Positions 49,158-58,097 of a DNA stretch of 64,000 bases are shown here, piece by piece; positions within the stretch are counted from its first letter, which is position 1, and each line of letters starts with the position of its first letter. The stretch comes from Polyangia bacterium (GTDB taxonomy: Bacteria > Myxococcota_A > Polyangia > Nannocystales > Nannocystaceae), in the NCBI GenBank assembly GCA_030430565.1, contig JAUIKS010000019.1:62001-126000 (forward strand), read 5' to 3'. The position numbers and the translations under genes are program-made. Below the pieces are notes generated by a model that saw nothing but the letters and a program-made list of their open reading frames with translations, was not told the DNA's origin and searched no databases.

Positions 49158-49680
49158 GCTCGCGCGCGCGCAGGTCGTTCATGTACAGGTTCACCGACTT
49201 GCTCTGCTCAACGCGCCAGCCGGCTGCGGATCTCGACAGCAGGAGCTCGACGTCGGTCATCGGGAGCTCCAGCCCCTGCAGCGAGATCTCGGCCACCGCG
49301 ATGTTGTCCTCCTGGCGCACGCGCGTGATGGTGTAGGTCGCGCCCGCTTCCTTCGCCACCATGCTCATCCAAGCCAGCTGATTGGCCGTCATCATCGCCG
49401 CGTACCGCTCGCGCCCGCCGTCGGCCGCGCTGGGCCCAGACGAGAAGAACTTCTCGTCAAACTCGCTCACGAGCGCGTAGGCCGACGCGTAGTCCCGACG
49501 GGTGAGCGCCGCGAGGTAGTCGGTGACGGCTCGCTCGGCGCCATCGACGGTCCGCCTCGGCTCCTGCGCGCCCTGCTCGGCGCTCGTCTCCACCGCATCA
49601 TCACGCGGGCAGCCGGTCATGAGCCCGCTCATCGCGAACGCCACGAGCGCCGCTCGACCTCCTCTTCGCCTCGTCCCCAT
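49141..49680 (-). CDS. NTF2-like (DUF4878-type) lipoprotein
   Basis: 179 residues with a lipoprotein signal (LVAFAMSGLMTGC). The mature domain starts with AERAVTDYLAALTRRDYASA, the first helices of an NTF2-like cone fold, and ends in strands AAGWRVEQSKSVNLYMNDLR. Proteins of this type are small ligand-binding or accessory lipoproteins. It overlaps the 3' end of the convergent hydrolase gene by 17 bp. Confidence 0.75.
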   Translation of the reverse strand: MGTRRRGGRAALVAFAMSGLMTGCPRDDAVETSAEQGAQEPRRTVDGAERAVTDYLAALTRRDYASAYALVSEFDEKFFSSGPSAADGGRERYAAMMTANQLAWMSMVAKEAGATYTITRVRQEDNIAVAEISLQGLELPMTDVELLLSRSAAGWRVEQSKSVNLYMNDLRARELSRSR

Positions 49681-49783
49681 CCCTCGCGATAGTAGGACAC
49701 CGAGGCGGGCGAGTTCACGCCGCGCGATCTCGTGCCTGTCCCGTAGAACACCTCATTCGTGGAGACGCGATCGTGGGGATCGC

Positions 49784-51346
49784 TCAGCCCCTCGTCGCCG
49801 CGTAGCGCTCACGGAGCGCCCGCTTGTCGACCTTGCCCGCGCCGGTGCGCGGCAGCGCGTCGACAAACACCACCGACTTCGGCAGCTTGTAGCGCGCCAG
49901 GCGGGCGCCCGCGTACTCGAGCAGCCCGGCCTCGTCGAGCCCGGCCCCCTCGCCCTCGCGGACCACGATCGCGCGGCCGACCTCGCCCCAGCGGGGGTGC
50001 GGCACGCCGATGACCGCGACGGCCGCGACCTCGGGGTGCCCCGCCAGCACGCTCTCGATCTCTGCGGGGTAGATGTTCTCGCCCCCCGAGATGAACATGT
50101 CCTTCGAACGCCCGACGATCGTGACGCAGCCGCCCGCGTCGCGGCGCGCGAGGTCCCCCGTGCGCAGCCAGCCGTCGGCGGTCACGGCCTCGGCCGTCGC
50201 CGCCGGGTTGTTCCAGTAGCCGGCGAACAGATGCGGCCCGCGCAGCCACAGCTCGCCCACCGCGTCGGGCCCCAGCTCGCGCGGCTCCTCCTCGCCCTCC
50301 TGCTCGGCGACGATCTTGAGCTCGACGTGCATCAGCGGGTAGCCGACCGCGCCTGGCTTCTCGCGCAGCTGTGAGTTCGGCAGCCAGAAATTGTTCGGGC
50401 CGGCCTCGGTCAGGCCGTAGCCGGTCTTAAAGCGCGCGCCCATCGACCACATGCGCTCGAAGACCGGCGCCGGGCACGGCGCGCCGCCGCTGATCACGAG
50501 CGAGAGCCGCTCGAGCCCGGCCTGCTCGACGCCGGGGCGCGCGAGCAGGTCGAGGAACATCGTCGGCACGCCGAACATCACCGTCACCCCGCGGGCGCGG
50601 ATCAGCTCGAGCACCTGGTCGGGGTCGAAGCCGGCGCAGACGATCGAGGTCCCGCCCGCGTGCACCAAGGGCGCGGTGAACACGTTGAGGCCGCCGGTGT
50701 GAAACAGCGGCGCGTTGAGGATCGCTACCTCGCGCGCGCTCAGGCCCCAGCTCGAGACGGTGTTGATCGCGTTCCAGGTCACGCTGCGGTGCGTGAGGAT
50801 CGCGCCCTTCGGCAGGCCCGTGGTCCCGCCCGTGTAGCAGATGACCCAAGGGTCATCCCAGTCGATCTCGACCCGCGGCGGCGGATCGCTCGCGGCCCGC
50901 CGCGTGAGCGCGCCCAAGCTCGGCGCCTCCGGACGTCCTGGGTCCCGCGCGAGGCCGACGCGCCGCGGCACGCCCTCCAGCGCCCCCGCGAGCGCGGCGT
51001 ACTCGGGCCCGTAGACCAGCACCTGGGGCCCGCCGTCGTCGACCAGCGCGGTCAGCTCCGGCGCCGACAGCCGCCAGTTCAGCGCCTGCAGCACGGCCCC
51101 GAGCTTCCCGCAGGCGAACCACAGGTCGAGGTACTCGACGCAGTTGCGCGCGAGCACGGCGACGCGGTCCCCCTTGCCGACGCCCAGCTCGCGCAGCGCG
51201 TGCGCGGTCCGGTTGACCTGCGCGTTCCAGGCCCGGTAGGTCCACTCGCGCGGCGCCTCCGGCGAGCGCGTGACGTCGATCAACGCCACCCGCTCGGGGC
51301 TCAGCTCGGCGCGATGCGCCAGCCAGTCACCGATAATCGCCGCCAT
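49784..51346 (-). CDS. AMP-forming acyl-CoA synthetase
   Basis: 520 residues. The ATP loop is YTGGTTGLPKGA, followed by the adenylation motifs KTGYGLTEAGP, GELWLRGPHLFAGYWNNP, DGWLRTGDLARRD and the catalytic Lys near the end in LPKSVVFVDALPRTGAGKVD. It activates a carboxylic acid, probably a medium- or long-chain fatty acid, to its CoA thioester. It starts 6 bp after the stop of the SDR gene, so the two form an operon that may handle one acyl substrate in sequence. Confidence 0.92.
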   Translation of the reverse strand: MAAIIGDWLAHRAELSPERVALIDVTRSPEAPREWTYRAWNAQVNRTAHALRELGVGKGDRVAVLARNCVEYLDLWFACGKLGAVLQALNWRLSAPELTALVDDGGPQVLVYGPEYAALAGALEGVPRRVGLARDPGRPEAPSLGALTRRAASDPPPRVEIDWDDPWVICYTGGTTGLPKGAILTHRSVTWNAINTVSSWGLSAREVAILNAPLFHTGGLNVFTAPLVHAGGTSIVCAGFDPDQVLELIRARGVTVMFGVPTMFLDLLARPGVEQAGLERLSLVISGGAPCPAPVFERMWSMGARFKTGYGLTEAGPNNFWLPNSQLREKPGAVGYPLMHVELKIVAEQEGEEEPRELGPDAVGELWLRGPHLFAGYWNNPAATAEAVTADGWLRTGDLARRDAGGCVTIVGRSKDMFISGGENIYPAEIESVLAGHPEVAAVAVIGVPHPRWGEVGRAIVVREGEGAGLDEAGLLEYAGARLARYKLPKSVVFVDALPRTGAGKVDKRALRERYAATRG

Positions 51347-51352
51347 CGCCGC

Positions 51353-52135
51353 CTACGTCCCGAGCACGGTGCCGCCGTCAACGCTGAGCACGGCCCCGCT
51401 GATGAAGCTCGCGGCCTCGGAGGAGAGGAACAGGTAGGCGTTGGCGATGTCCTCGGGCCTCCCCATCCGCCCGACGGGCGTCGCCTTGACCATGCGCTCG
51501 AGCACCTTCTCGGGGATCGACTTCACCATCTCGGTAGCGATAAAGCCCGGCGCGACCGCGTTCGCCGTGATCCCGTAGCGCCCCAGCTCGCGCGCCCAGG
51601 TCCGCGTCATGCCGATCACGCCGGCCTTGGTCGCGACGTAGTTGGTCTGGCCGAAGTTGCCGTACAGGCCGACGACAGAGGAGGCGCTGACGATGCGCCC
51701 GTACGAGCGCTCGATCATCGCGGGGACGACCGCCTGCGTGCAGTTGAAGACGCCCTTGAGGTTGACCTTGATGACCGCGTCGAAGGCCGCTTCGCTCATC
51801 GTGCTGACGAGCTCGCCGCGCTTGAACTTGACGAGCTGCGCGTCGCGGACGATCCCGGCGTTGTTGATGAGGATGTCGATCTGCCCGTGGCGCTCGAGCA
51901 CCGACCTCGCGGCCGCGTCGACCGAGGCGCGGTCGCCGACGTCAACGCGGGTGAAGCCGGCCTCGCCGTCCTCCTCACCGATGATGTGGTCGGCGAGGGC
52001 GACGCCTGCCTCCTCGTTCATATCCCAAATCTCGACGGTGGCGCCGGCGGCCGCGAACGCGCGGGCCGTCGCGGCGCCGATCCCTTGGGCGCCGCCGGTG
52101 ATCACGGCGACGCGAGAGCTCAGATCGATCTTCAT
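51353..52135 (-). CDS. 3-oxoacyl-ACP/acetoacetyl-CoA reductase-type SDR
   Basis: 260 residues from the ATG at 52135 with AGGAG 8 nt upstream. Nucleotide motif TGGAQGIGAATA, NNAGIV, the Ser in IVSASSVVGLYGNFGQ, YVATK and the C-terminal GRMGRPEDIANAYLFLSSEA, then SGAVLSVDGG, are classical for FabG-like reductases. Its partner is the acyl-CoA synthetase directly downstream, which suggests a beta-oxidation or polyketide/fatty-acid side pathway acting on CoA esters rather than primary fatty acid synthesis. Confidence 0.9.
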   Translation of the reverse strand: MKIDLSSRVAVITGGAQGIGAATARAFAAAGATVEIWDMNEEAGVALADHIIGEEDGEAGFTRVDVGDRASVDAAARSVLERHGQIDILINNAGIVRDAQLVKFKRGELVSTMSEAAFDAVIKVNLKGVFNCTQAVVPAMIERSYGRIVSASSVVGLYGNFGQTNYVATKAGVIGMTRTWARELGRYGITANAVAPGFIATEMVKSIPEKVLERMVKATPVGRMGRPEDIANAYLFLSSEAASFISGAVLSVDGGTVLGT

Positions 52136-52277
52136 GGGTGTGGCTCCTCGAGACCGAGCCGCGACGCGCGGCAAGGCTCGCAGGATCAGTACTTGATCGC
52201 GCGCCGCCGAACAATTTCCCGCTGGCCGCGACCTCCGCGCACGGTCGCGCGACGCGGGCGCCCACGCCTTGTCCTGC

Positions 52278-52283
52278 TACACT
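52278..52283 (+). promoter_or_regulatory. Possible -10 box of the tRNA-like gene
   Basis: TACACT ends 6 nt before the first base of the acceptor stem at 52290. No convincing -35 box was seen 17 bp upstream. Confidence 0.4.
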
Positions 52284-52289
52284 CCTGCT

Positions 52290-52432
52290 GGGGGACTGGC
52301 GAAATGGTAGACGCAAGCGGCAGTAAACCGTTCTTTGACAACATCTTCGAAGTCAAATGGGGCGGGGTGACCCCCTTGCCCACGTGATTTGGGTTCCAGA
52401 CAAACATCCAGGTTCGATTCCTGGGTCCCCCA
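52290..52432 (+). tRNA. Class-II tRNA-like gene with 75-nt variable region
   Basis: Acceptor GGGGGAC (52290-52296) pairs fully with GTCCCCC (52425-52431), discriminator A, no encoded CCA. The D-arm GCG-AAATGGTAGA-CGC is Leu-like. The anticodon arm AGCGG-CAGTAAA-CCGTT has a 7-nt loop with GTA at 34-36 but A, not T, at 33. The T-arm CCAGG-TTCGATT-CCTGG is perfect. Between anticodon stem and T-stem lie 75 nt (52333-52407) that can form hairpins TTTGAC/GTCAAA and GGGG-TGA-CCCC. Normal class-II variable arms are 12-20 nt. It may be a tRNA with an insertion or small intron, or a novel tRNA-like RNA. The amino acid is unresolved. Confidence 0.6.
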
Positions 52433-52434
52433 GT

Positions 52435-52464
52435 AACCCGCCTCGCTCCGCGCGGCGGGTTTCT
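52435..52464 (+). terminator. Rho-independent-type terminator after the tRNA-like gene
   Basis: AACCCGCC (52435-52442) pairs with GGCGGGTT (52454-52461) around an 11-nt loop, followed by TCTC. It begins 3 nt after the tRNA-like sequence, which supports the region being a real transcript. Confidence 0.65.
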
Positions 52465-52612
52465 CAATTCCTCGTGCCGGTCTCTCAGCACAACAACACA
52501 CGGGAGCCACGGGAGCGACTCCCTTCGGGCGCCGCTCCCATGCTCTCGGGCCTACTTCAACACGCGACCGTCGAAGCCACCCGAACGTTCATATCGCGTG
52601 CGAGCAGGGTCG

Positions 52613-53638
52613 CTAGGAGCAAGGTCCCCAGCGGACGACGCTCGCGGCCCAGGCGTAGCCGATGCCGGCGGCGACCATGACCATGAGGTGACCGTCGCGC
52701 AGGCGACCGTCCTCGAGCGCGCGCGTGATCACGAGGGGCTGATCCTGCTGGCCGAGGTGGCCGTAGTCCTCGAGGTAGAGGCTCTGCTCCTGCGCGAGCC
52801 CCAGCTCGCGCAGGACGTAGTCGTGGGCCGAGCGCTTCATGTGCAGGATGTTGAGGAAGTCGATGTCCGCGCGGGCGTGGCCGCTGTCGCCCAGCGCGTC
52901 GTCGATGACCTTGAGGAAGTTGGCCATCGAGCGCTCGTCGAGGCGCCGCTTCATCCCCGGCGGATCCGGGACGTCGAGGCGGTAGCGCGCGCGGTTCTCC
53001 TCGGTCAGCGGCTCGACGCTCCCACCGACCGGGACGATCACGTCGAGCGAGAACGAGCCGTCGGTGATCACCGAGCTGGCGAGCAGGTGGTTGCGCGGGT
53101 GCCCGCGGCGGAGGATCAGCGCGCCGCCGCCGGCGCTGAGGTTGGTCAAGAAGCGCGAGCGCGGGTTCTCGAGGTCCACGAAGTCGCAGTTGCGATAGCC
53201 GCCGGCGATCAGCACGGTGCGGATCCCCGGCTCCGCGAGCATCATCGCCTTCGCGACGCGCATCGCCGCCATCGTGGTGCCGCAGCGCAGCTGGACATCG
53301 AGCGCCCACGCGCGCCTGGCCCCGAGGTCATGCGCGAGCTTGATCCCCGCCGTCCACAGCGGGTACTCCTTCCACTCCTCGGTGGTGCAGAGCACGAGGT
53401 CGATCTCGCGCGGGTCGACGCCGCCGCGCGCGAGCGCGTCCTGGGCGGCCCACAGCCCCATCGCGCCGGCGTGGTCGTCGGGCCCGGGCGTCGGCTTGCG
53501 CCGCAGGCCGAACTTCTCCCGGATCACGGGCTCGGGGATGCCTGTCCGCGCGGCCAGCTCCGCCGAGGTGACGAAGCGCTCGGGGATATAGCGCCCCGCG
53601 CTGACGATGCCGATCGAGTGGGGGGTGTCGCGCGCCAT
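52613..53638 (-). CDS. 3-oxoacyl-ACP synthase III-like (KAS III family) enzyme
   Basis: 341 residues. The nucleophilic Cys is in WALDVQLRCGTTMAAMRVAK and a family His in FLNILHMKRSAHDYVLRELG. The third catalytic position, usually Asn, reads EDYGHLGQQDQPL, with His in its place. FabH proper initiates fatty acid synthesis from acetyl-CoA; the changed motif points to a divergent KAS III as used in OleA-like or secondary-metabolite condensation. Not next to other fatty acid genes here. The start ATG at 53638 lacks a clear ribosome site. Confidence 0.82.
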   Translation of the reverse strand: MARDTPHSIGIVSAGRYIPERFVTSAELAARTGIPEPVIREKFGLRRKPTPGPDDHAGAMGLWAAQDALARGGVDPREIDLVLCTTEEWKEYPLWTAGIKLAHDLGARRAWALDVQLRCGTTMAAMRVAKAMMLAEPGIRTVLIAGGYRNCDFVDLENPRSRFLTNLSAGGGALILRRGHPRNHLLASSVITDGSFSLDVIVPVGGSVEPLTEENRARYRLDVPDPPGMKRRLDERSMANFLKVIDDALGDSGHARADIDFLNILHMKRSAHDYVLRELGLAQEQSLYLEDYGHLGQQDQPLVITRALEDGRLRDGHLMVMVAAGIGYAWAASVVRWGPCS

Positions 53639-53688
53639 GGCGCGCGAGTCTAGCAGGCCGCCGAGGCTCGCCCCGCGCGGCGCTCGCG

Positions 53689-54312
53689 TCAGTTCAGGTT
53701 GCTCACGGTCCGCTTCGTCGTCTTGCTCGAGCTCGAGCCCGAGCGCGAGGAGGAATTGGCCTTCTTGCGCTCGCGCTTCGCCCGATCGCGCAGCCGGCGG
53801 AGCTCGCGGGAGGCCTCGTCGAGCCGATCCGCCTGGCTCTTGAGCAGCGCGCTCGCCTCGAGCGGGCTCTGCGGGGAGGCCTCGCGCAGGCGCACCTCGG
53901 CCTCGCGCACGACCTCCTCCGCGCGGCGGATCGCGGGCGTCGCCTGGCGCGCGGGGAGCGAGAGGAGGTCGCTGTTTCGCTTGAGCCGGTTGATCTCGCG
54001 GATCTCGCGGTCGAGGCGCGAGAACTCGCCCGCGATCTGGTTGAGGCGCGCGTTCGCGGCCTGCATCGCCTCGGCCTTCGCCTCCTCGTCGCTCAGCGAG
54101 TTGGCGGCGTCGTAGTCCTTCTTCACCTCGGCGAGGTGCGTGTCCATCGCCAGCTTGAAGTTCGGATACTCGGACGAGTAGCGCTTCATCGCGGCGACGT
54201 TGGAGCTCCACCGCTTGGCCTCGCTCTCCACCGTCGCCTTGCACGCGGCGCCCACGGAGAAGACCAGGAGGAGCGCGAGCGCGAGCGGGCGAAGCCGGGT
54301 GATGAGGGGCAT
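53689..54312 (-). CDS. Coiled-coil lipoprotein
   Basis: 207 residues from the ATG at 54312, giving a lipoprotein signal (LALALLLVFSVGAACK). The mature part is almost all helix with heptad-like charge patterns (LNQIAGEFSRLDREIREINR, ADRLDEASRELRRLRDRAKR) and ends in a Ser/Lys-rich tail. No family is recognised. A structural or tethering role between membrane and wall would fit such proteins. Confidence 0.72.
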   Translation of the reverse strand: MPLITRLRPLALALLLVFSVGAACKATVESEAKRWSSNVAAMKRYSSEYPNFKLAMDTHLAEVKKDYDAANSLSDEEAKAEAMQAANARLNQIAGEFSRLDREIREINRLKRNSDLLSLPARQATPAIRRAEEVVREAEVRLREASPQSPLEASALLKSQADRLDEASRELRRLRDRAKRERKKANSSSRSGSSSSKTTKRTVSNLN

Positions 54313-54493
54313 TTTTCTACACTCGGCCCGCGCGCCGCACGGGGTCAAGCGCGGGCGACGACGCCGCCGTGATTGCGCGCGCGGGTCCGCGCCCGCTCGC
54401 GGGAGCGCGCGCGCGCCTATCCCCTAAGACATCTTTACCTCGTTCCGGGCTGACCTGTCCCGAGCGCCCGGAGGGCTCCTCGAGACGGCGCGC

Positions 54494-55852
54494 TCAGCCG
54501 TCGAGATCCATCGGCGCCGTCTGAACCGCCTGCTGATCATCGACGAAGGGTCGCGCCTCGTACAGCTCGCGCGCCCTCGCGTCGAGGCGCGCGCGCTCCT
54601 CGGGGTCGTCCTTCTCCATGTAGATCGACTGGCTCGGGAACGCGGCCTGCACCCCGATCTCGGCGATGCGCTCGAGGATCTGGAGGTTGATCCCCTCGCG
54701 GATCGCGAGGTAGCGCTGCCAGTCGGTCGTCGTCGTGAAGAAGTAGAGCATGATGCTCAGCGCCGAGTCGGTGAACTCGGTGAACTTCACGAGCCAGAAG
54801 GTCTGGTCGACGTCGGGGTGCTCGCGCAGGATGTCCTTGATGCGCTCCAGCGTCTCGCGCATCTGCGCCGGCGTCGTCGAGTAGGTGACGCCGAACTTGA
54901 AGTAGATCCGGCGGATCGGCATGCGCGAGAAGTTCTCGATCACGTCGTTCGCCAGGCTGCTGTTCGGCACCGAGACGACGGTCTTCGAGAACGTGCGGAT
55001 CCGGGTTGAGCGCAGGCCGATGTCCTCGACCACGCCCTCGAGCGAGCTGGTCTTGACCCAGTCGCCGATGTCGAAGGGTCGGTCGGTGTAGATCATCAGC
55101 GCGCCGAACCAATTCGAGAGCGTGTCCTTGGCCGCGAGCGCGAACGCCATCCCGGCGACGCCGAGGCCGGCGAGCAGCCCGCCGACGTTGAAGCCGAACT
55201 CCTGGGCCAAGAACACCGCGATCAGCACGAAGACCACGACCCGGCCGATCCGCGTGACGAGCGGGACGAGGTGGTCGTCGAGGTCCGACTTGGTGCGCGA
55301 GGTGACGGTCTTGAGCACCTCGGAGAGCAGCGCGGTGCTGCGCAGCAGCGCCCAGCCGACGATCACGATCACGGCGAGCCGGTACAGCCGCTCGACCACG
55401 AAGAAGATGTCGACCGGGAGCCGCAGCCACAGCGCCGCCAGGTACAGCCCGAAGGTGAGGATGAACCACGCGAGCGGCGGGTCGAGCGCCTCGACGAGCT
55501 TGTCGTCGATCTTGGTCTTGGTCCGCGTCGTCGCCTGTCGCAGGATCCGGAGCACCAAGTTCATCAGCACGCGCCGCAGCGCCCAGGCGATGACGACCGT
55601 GATCGCGGCGATGACGAAGCGCCACAGCTCCCGGCCCAGCCACGAGTGGTGCGTGAGGTAGGGGATGTACGCGTCGATGAAGCCGCGCGTGGCGGAGGAC
55701 ATCGACTGGATCTCGGGGACCGTCGCGTCGAGCGCGGTCGGCTCCCCGGCGTAGGCGAGCGCGGGGGCCAGAACGAGCGCGGCGGCGAGCGCCGTGACGA
55801 TCGAAGCCCCGGCGCGCCGCGGCGCGGAGCCGTGGACTGCTGCTGCTGACAT
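54494..55852 (-). CDS. mscS: MscS-family mechanosensitive channel
   Basis: 452 residues. A signal-like start, then several membrane helices and the pore helix FNVGGLLAGLGVAGMAFALA, AAKDTLSNWFGALMIYTDRP, the Gly/Ala-rich TM3 and the beta-domain entry of MscS. The soluble domain follows: FDIGDWVKTSSLEGVVEDIG, RSTRIRTFSKTVVSVPNSSL. The N-terminal extension makes it longer than E. coli MscS (286 residues). It releases solutes on hypo-osmotic shock. Monocistronic as far as can be seen. Confidence 0.92.
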   Translation of the reverse strand: MSAAAVHGSAPRRAGASIVTALAAALVLAPALAYAGEPTALDATVPEIQSMSSATRGFIDAYIPYLTHHSWLGRELWRFVIAAITVVIAWALRRVLMNLVLRILRQATTRTKTKIDDKLVEALDPPLAWFILTFGLYLAALWLRLPVDIFFVVERLYRLAVIVIVGWALLRSTALLSEVLKTVTSRTKSDLDDHLVPLVTRIGRVVVFVLIAVFLAQEFGFNVGGLLAGLGVAGMAFALAAKDTLSNWFGALMIYTDRPFDIGDWVKTSSLEGVVEDIGLRSTRIRTFSKTVVSVPNSSLANDVIENFSRMPIRRIYFKFGVTYSTTPAQMRETLERIKDILREHPDVDQTFWLVKFTEFTDSALSIMLYFFTTTTDWQRYLAIREGINLQILERIAEIGVQAAFPSQSIYMEKDDPEERARLDARARELYEARPFVDDQQAVQTAPMDLDG

Positions 55853-55929
55853 CGGGGGCGAAGCTCGCAGAGCGCCGGCGAAAACGCCAGCCCCCGCGAG
55901 GCCTCCAGGACAGGCGTCAGCGCCTCGAG

Positions 55930-57081
55930 CTACTCGGAGCCGACCTCGGCCGAGGCCGACGCGCTCGCTTTCGCCTTGCCGCCGCCGCCGCGACCCTTCT
56001 TCTTCGCCTGATCCTCGGTCGCCACGTCGAGGCGGAAGTCGGGCTTGCGCTCGGGATCACACTCTGGGGGCGGGCCGAACTTGTCGGCGCTGAACTGGTA
56101 CTCGAGCTCGCCCTTGCCCTTGGGGTCGTTCTTGCTGTCGGCGACGATCGTGACCTCGTGGTCGCCCTTGCGCGCCGGCGTACAGTACGAGAGCAGGTAG
56201 AAGCGCTTCATGTGCCGCTCGATGCGATCGGCGACCTTCTGGAACGCGAGCCGGACGTTGTCGTCGTCTTTCTCCTCGACCAGCTCGTAGCCGTCGCGGC
56301 CGAGCGTCTTCAGCTCGCTCTCCTCGATCTCCGCGCCGACGCCGATCGCGTAGATCTCGTAGTTGTCGTAGTTGGTCTTGTCCATCTCGTCGAGCATGTC
56401 CTGCCGGGTCACGCGGGCGGCGCGATCCGTGCCGTCGGAGAACACGACGAGGGTGCCGAACTTAAGCGGGCGCTTGTCCTTCTCGAGCTCCTTCTCGAGG
56501 ACCTCGAGGCCCTGGATGACCGCGCCGTTGAGGTTGGTCGACGGGTCCTTCGCCTTGTAGGAGCGCAGGCCCTCGAGGCCGCCGTCGACCGAGCCCTGGC
56601 TCTCGCTGAAGGGGACCACCGAGTGGATCTTCTCGTCGCCGTCGAAGGCGTAGACGCCGACCTTCTGGGTCTTGCCGACCTGCTCGGAGAACAGCATCGC
56701 CGAGTCGACGAGCGTGTCCTGCTCGCCCGACTCGGTGATGCTGCCGCTCATGTCGAGCAGCAGCAGCGTGTACATGACCGCCGCGACATCTGGGTTCTGG
56801 ATGACCTGCTTGCTCTCGAACTTCGAGACCAGCTTGTCGTCCTCGTAGATCTCGAAGTCGTCGGCGGTCAGGCCGGCGACTGGTTCGTCGCCCTTCTCGA
56901 CCGTGAAGAACACCCAGACGTTGTTGGGCTTCTTCGACGAGGAGTTGATATGCGTGACGTCGAGCGACGCGCAGCCGGAGAGCGGCATGCAGAGCCCGGC
57001 GGTCAACGCGAGCGCGCGCGCGAACGGTTTTTGCCAGACGCCGTGGCGAGATGTGCGAGGGTTGCTTCGGTCCGCGGTCAC
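55930..57081 (-). CDS. VWA-domain lipoprotein
   Basis: 383 residues. Signal ending LCMPLSGC, then a beta-sandwich-like start (VWVFFTVEKGDEPVAGLTAD, DFEIYEDDKLVSKFES) and a von Willebrand A domain with the MIDAS DMSGS in TLLLLDMSGSITESGEQDTL and the later Asp in VVFSDGTDRAAR. The C-terminus is Lys/Gly/Ala-rich. VWA lipoproteins bind protein partners through a metal ion. The divergent SDR gene begins about 100 bp upstream. Confidence 0.88.
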   Translation of the reverse strand: MTADRSNPRTSRHGVWQKPFARALALTAGLCMPLSGCASLDVTHINSSSKKPNNVWVFFTVEKGDEPVAGLTADDFEIYEDDKLVSKFESKQVIQNPDVAAVMYTLLLLDMSGSITESGEQDTLVDSAMLFSEQVGKTQKVGVYAFDGDEKIHSVVPFSESQGSVDGGLEGLRSYKAKDPSTNLNGAVIQGLEVLEKELEKDKRPLKFGTLVVFSDGTDRAARVTRQDMLDEMDKTNYDNYEIYAIGVGAEIEESELKTLGRDGYELVEEKDDDNVRLAFQKVADRIERHMKRFYLLSYCTPARKGDHEVTIVADSKNDPKGKGELEYQFSADKFGPPPECDPERKPDFRLDVATEDQAKKKGRGGGGKAKASASASAEVGSE

Positions 57082-57187
57082 GGAGACGATTAACCGGGCG
57101 ACACGACTGATCTGTCAAATCCGGTTTTTTCCAACGGGCGCCGGCGCCCGAGGGACGAATTCTCGATTCGGCGGTATACCGCCCCTC

Positions 57188-57991
57188 GTGGTGACAGAAG
57201 CCCCGAGCACGACAAATTCGAGCGAGGCGACGCGCGCGACGACATCGCGCTGGCGTGGACGTGTGGCCCTGGTCACGGGCGCGTCGAGCGGGATCGGGCG
57301 CGAGATCGTCCGCGAGTTCGCGCGCCTCGGCCTGCGCGTCGCCTTCTGTGCGCGAAGACAGGCGCGGCTCGACTCGCTCGCGCGCGCGCTGAGCGAGCTG
57401 GGCGCCGAGGCGCTGCCGCTCGTCTGCGACCTCCGCGACGAGGACCAGATCGCGCGGATGTTCGAACAGATCCGCGCGGCCTGGGGCGGGGTCGACGTGC
57501 TCGTCAACAACGCCGGCTTCGCGCGCGCCGCTCGGCTGCTCGACGGCGCGACCGCCGACTGGCGCGCGATCCTCGAGCTCAACGTGCTCGCGCTGGCGAT
57601 CTGCAGCCGCGAGGCGATCGCCGACATGCGCCGGCGCGGGGTCGACGGCCACGTGTTCAACATCTCGTCGATGGCGGCCCACCGCGTGCCGGTCGGCAGC
57701 GCGATGTACTCCGCGTCCAAGTACGCGGTCCGATCGCTCACGGAGGGCCTGCGCGGCGAGCTGCGCGCGATCGAGAGCCCGATCCGCGTGAGCGCGATCA
57801 GCCCGGGCTTCGTCGAGACCGAGTTCGCGCTCGCCATGAGCGGCGATCCCGAGCACGCGCGCCGGACCTACGCGCGCTTCCCCTGCCTGCAGGCCGAGGA
57901 CATCGCCCGCGCGGTCCGCTTCGCGCTCGAGGCCCCCGCGCACGTGCAGGTCCACGACATGCTCATCCGACCGACTGAGCAGCCCCTGTAA
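57188..57991 (+). CDS. Short-chain dehydrogenase/reductase
   Basis: 267 residues from the GTG at 57188 (a second GTG follows at 57191; no clear ribosome site). Motifs: TGASSGIGREIV, LVNNAGFARAARLLDG, Ser in FNISSMAAHRVPVGSAM, YSASKYAVRSLTEGLRGEL, and ISPGFVETEF. The CARRQARL after the second strand favours NADPH. It most resembles YdfG/serine dehydrogenase-like classical SDRs. No operon partner is evident. Confidence 0.88.
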   Translation: MVTEAPSTTNSSEATRATTSRWRGRVALVTGASSGIGREIVREFARLGLRVAFCARRQARLDSLARALSELGAEALPLVCDLRDEDQIARMFEQIRAAWGGVDVLVNNAGFARAARLLDGATADWRAILELNVLALAICSREAIADMRRRGVDGHVFNISSMAAHRVPVGSAMYSASKYAVRSLTEGLRGELRAIESPIRVSAISPGFVETEFALAMSGDPEHARRTYARFPCLQAEDIARAVRFALEAPAHVQVHDMLIRPTEQPL

Positions 57992-58097
57992 CCTGTACAC
58001 AACGAGCCGCGGAACCGCGCGCTTTACGCGTTGCGCGCGCATTGTCGTCGGCGTAGGCTAGTCGCGTTCAACCTCTTTTGGAGCGAGTCATCTGCCC

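Noticed and set aside
52290..52432. selC (tRNA-Sec) as identity for the tRNA-like gene
   Set aside because: The acceptor stem is 7 bp, not 8, and no TCA anticodon is found in the loop. selC must be elsewhere if the Sec reading is right.
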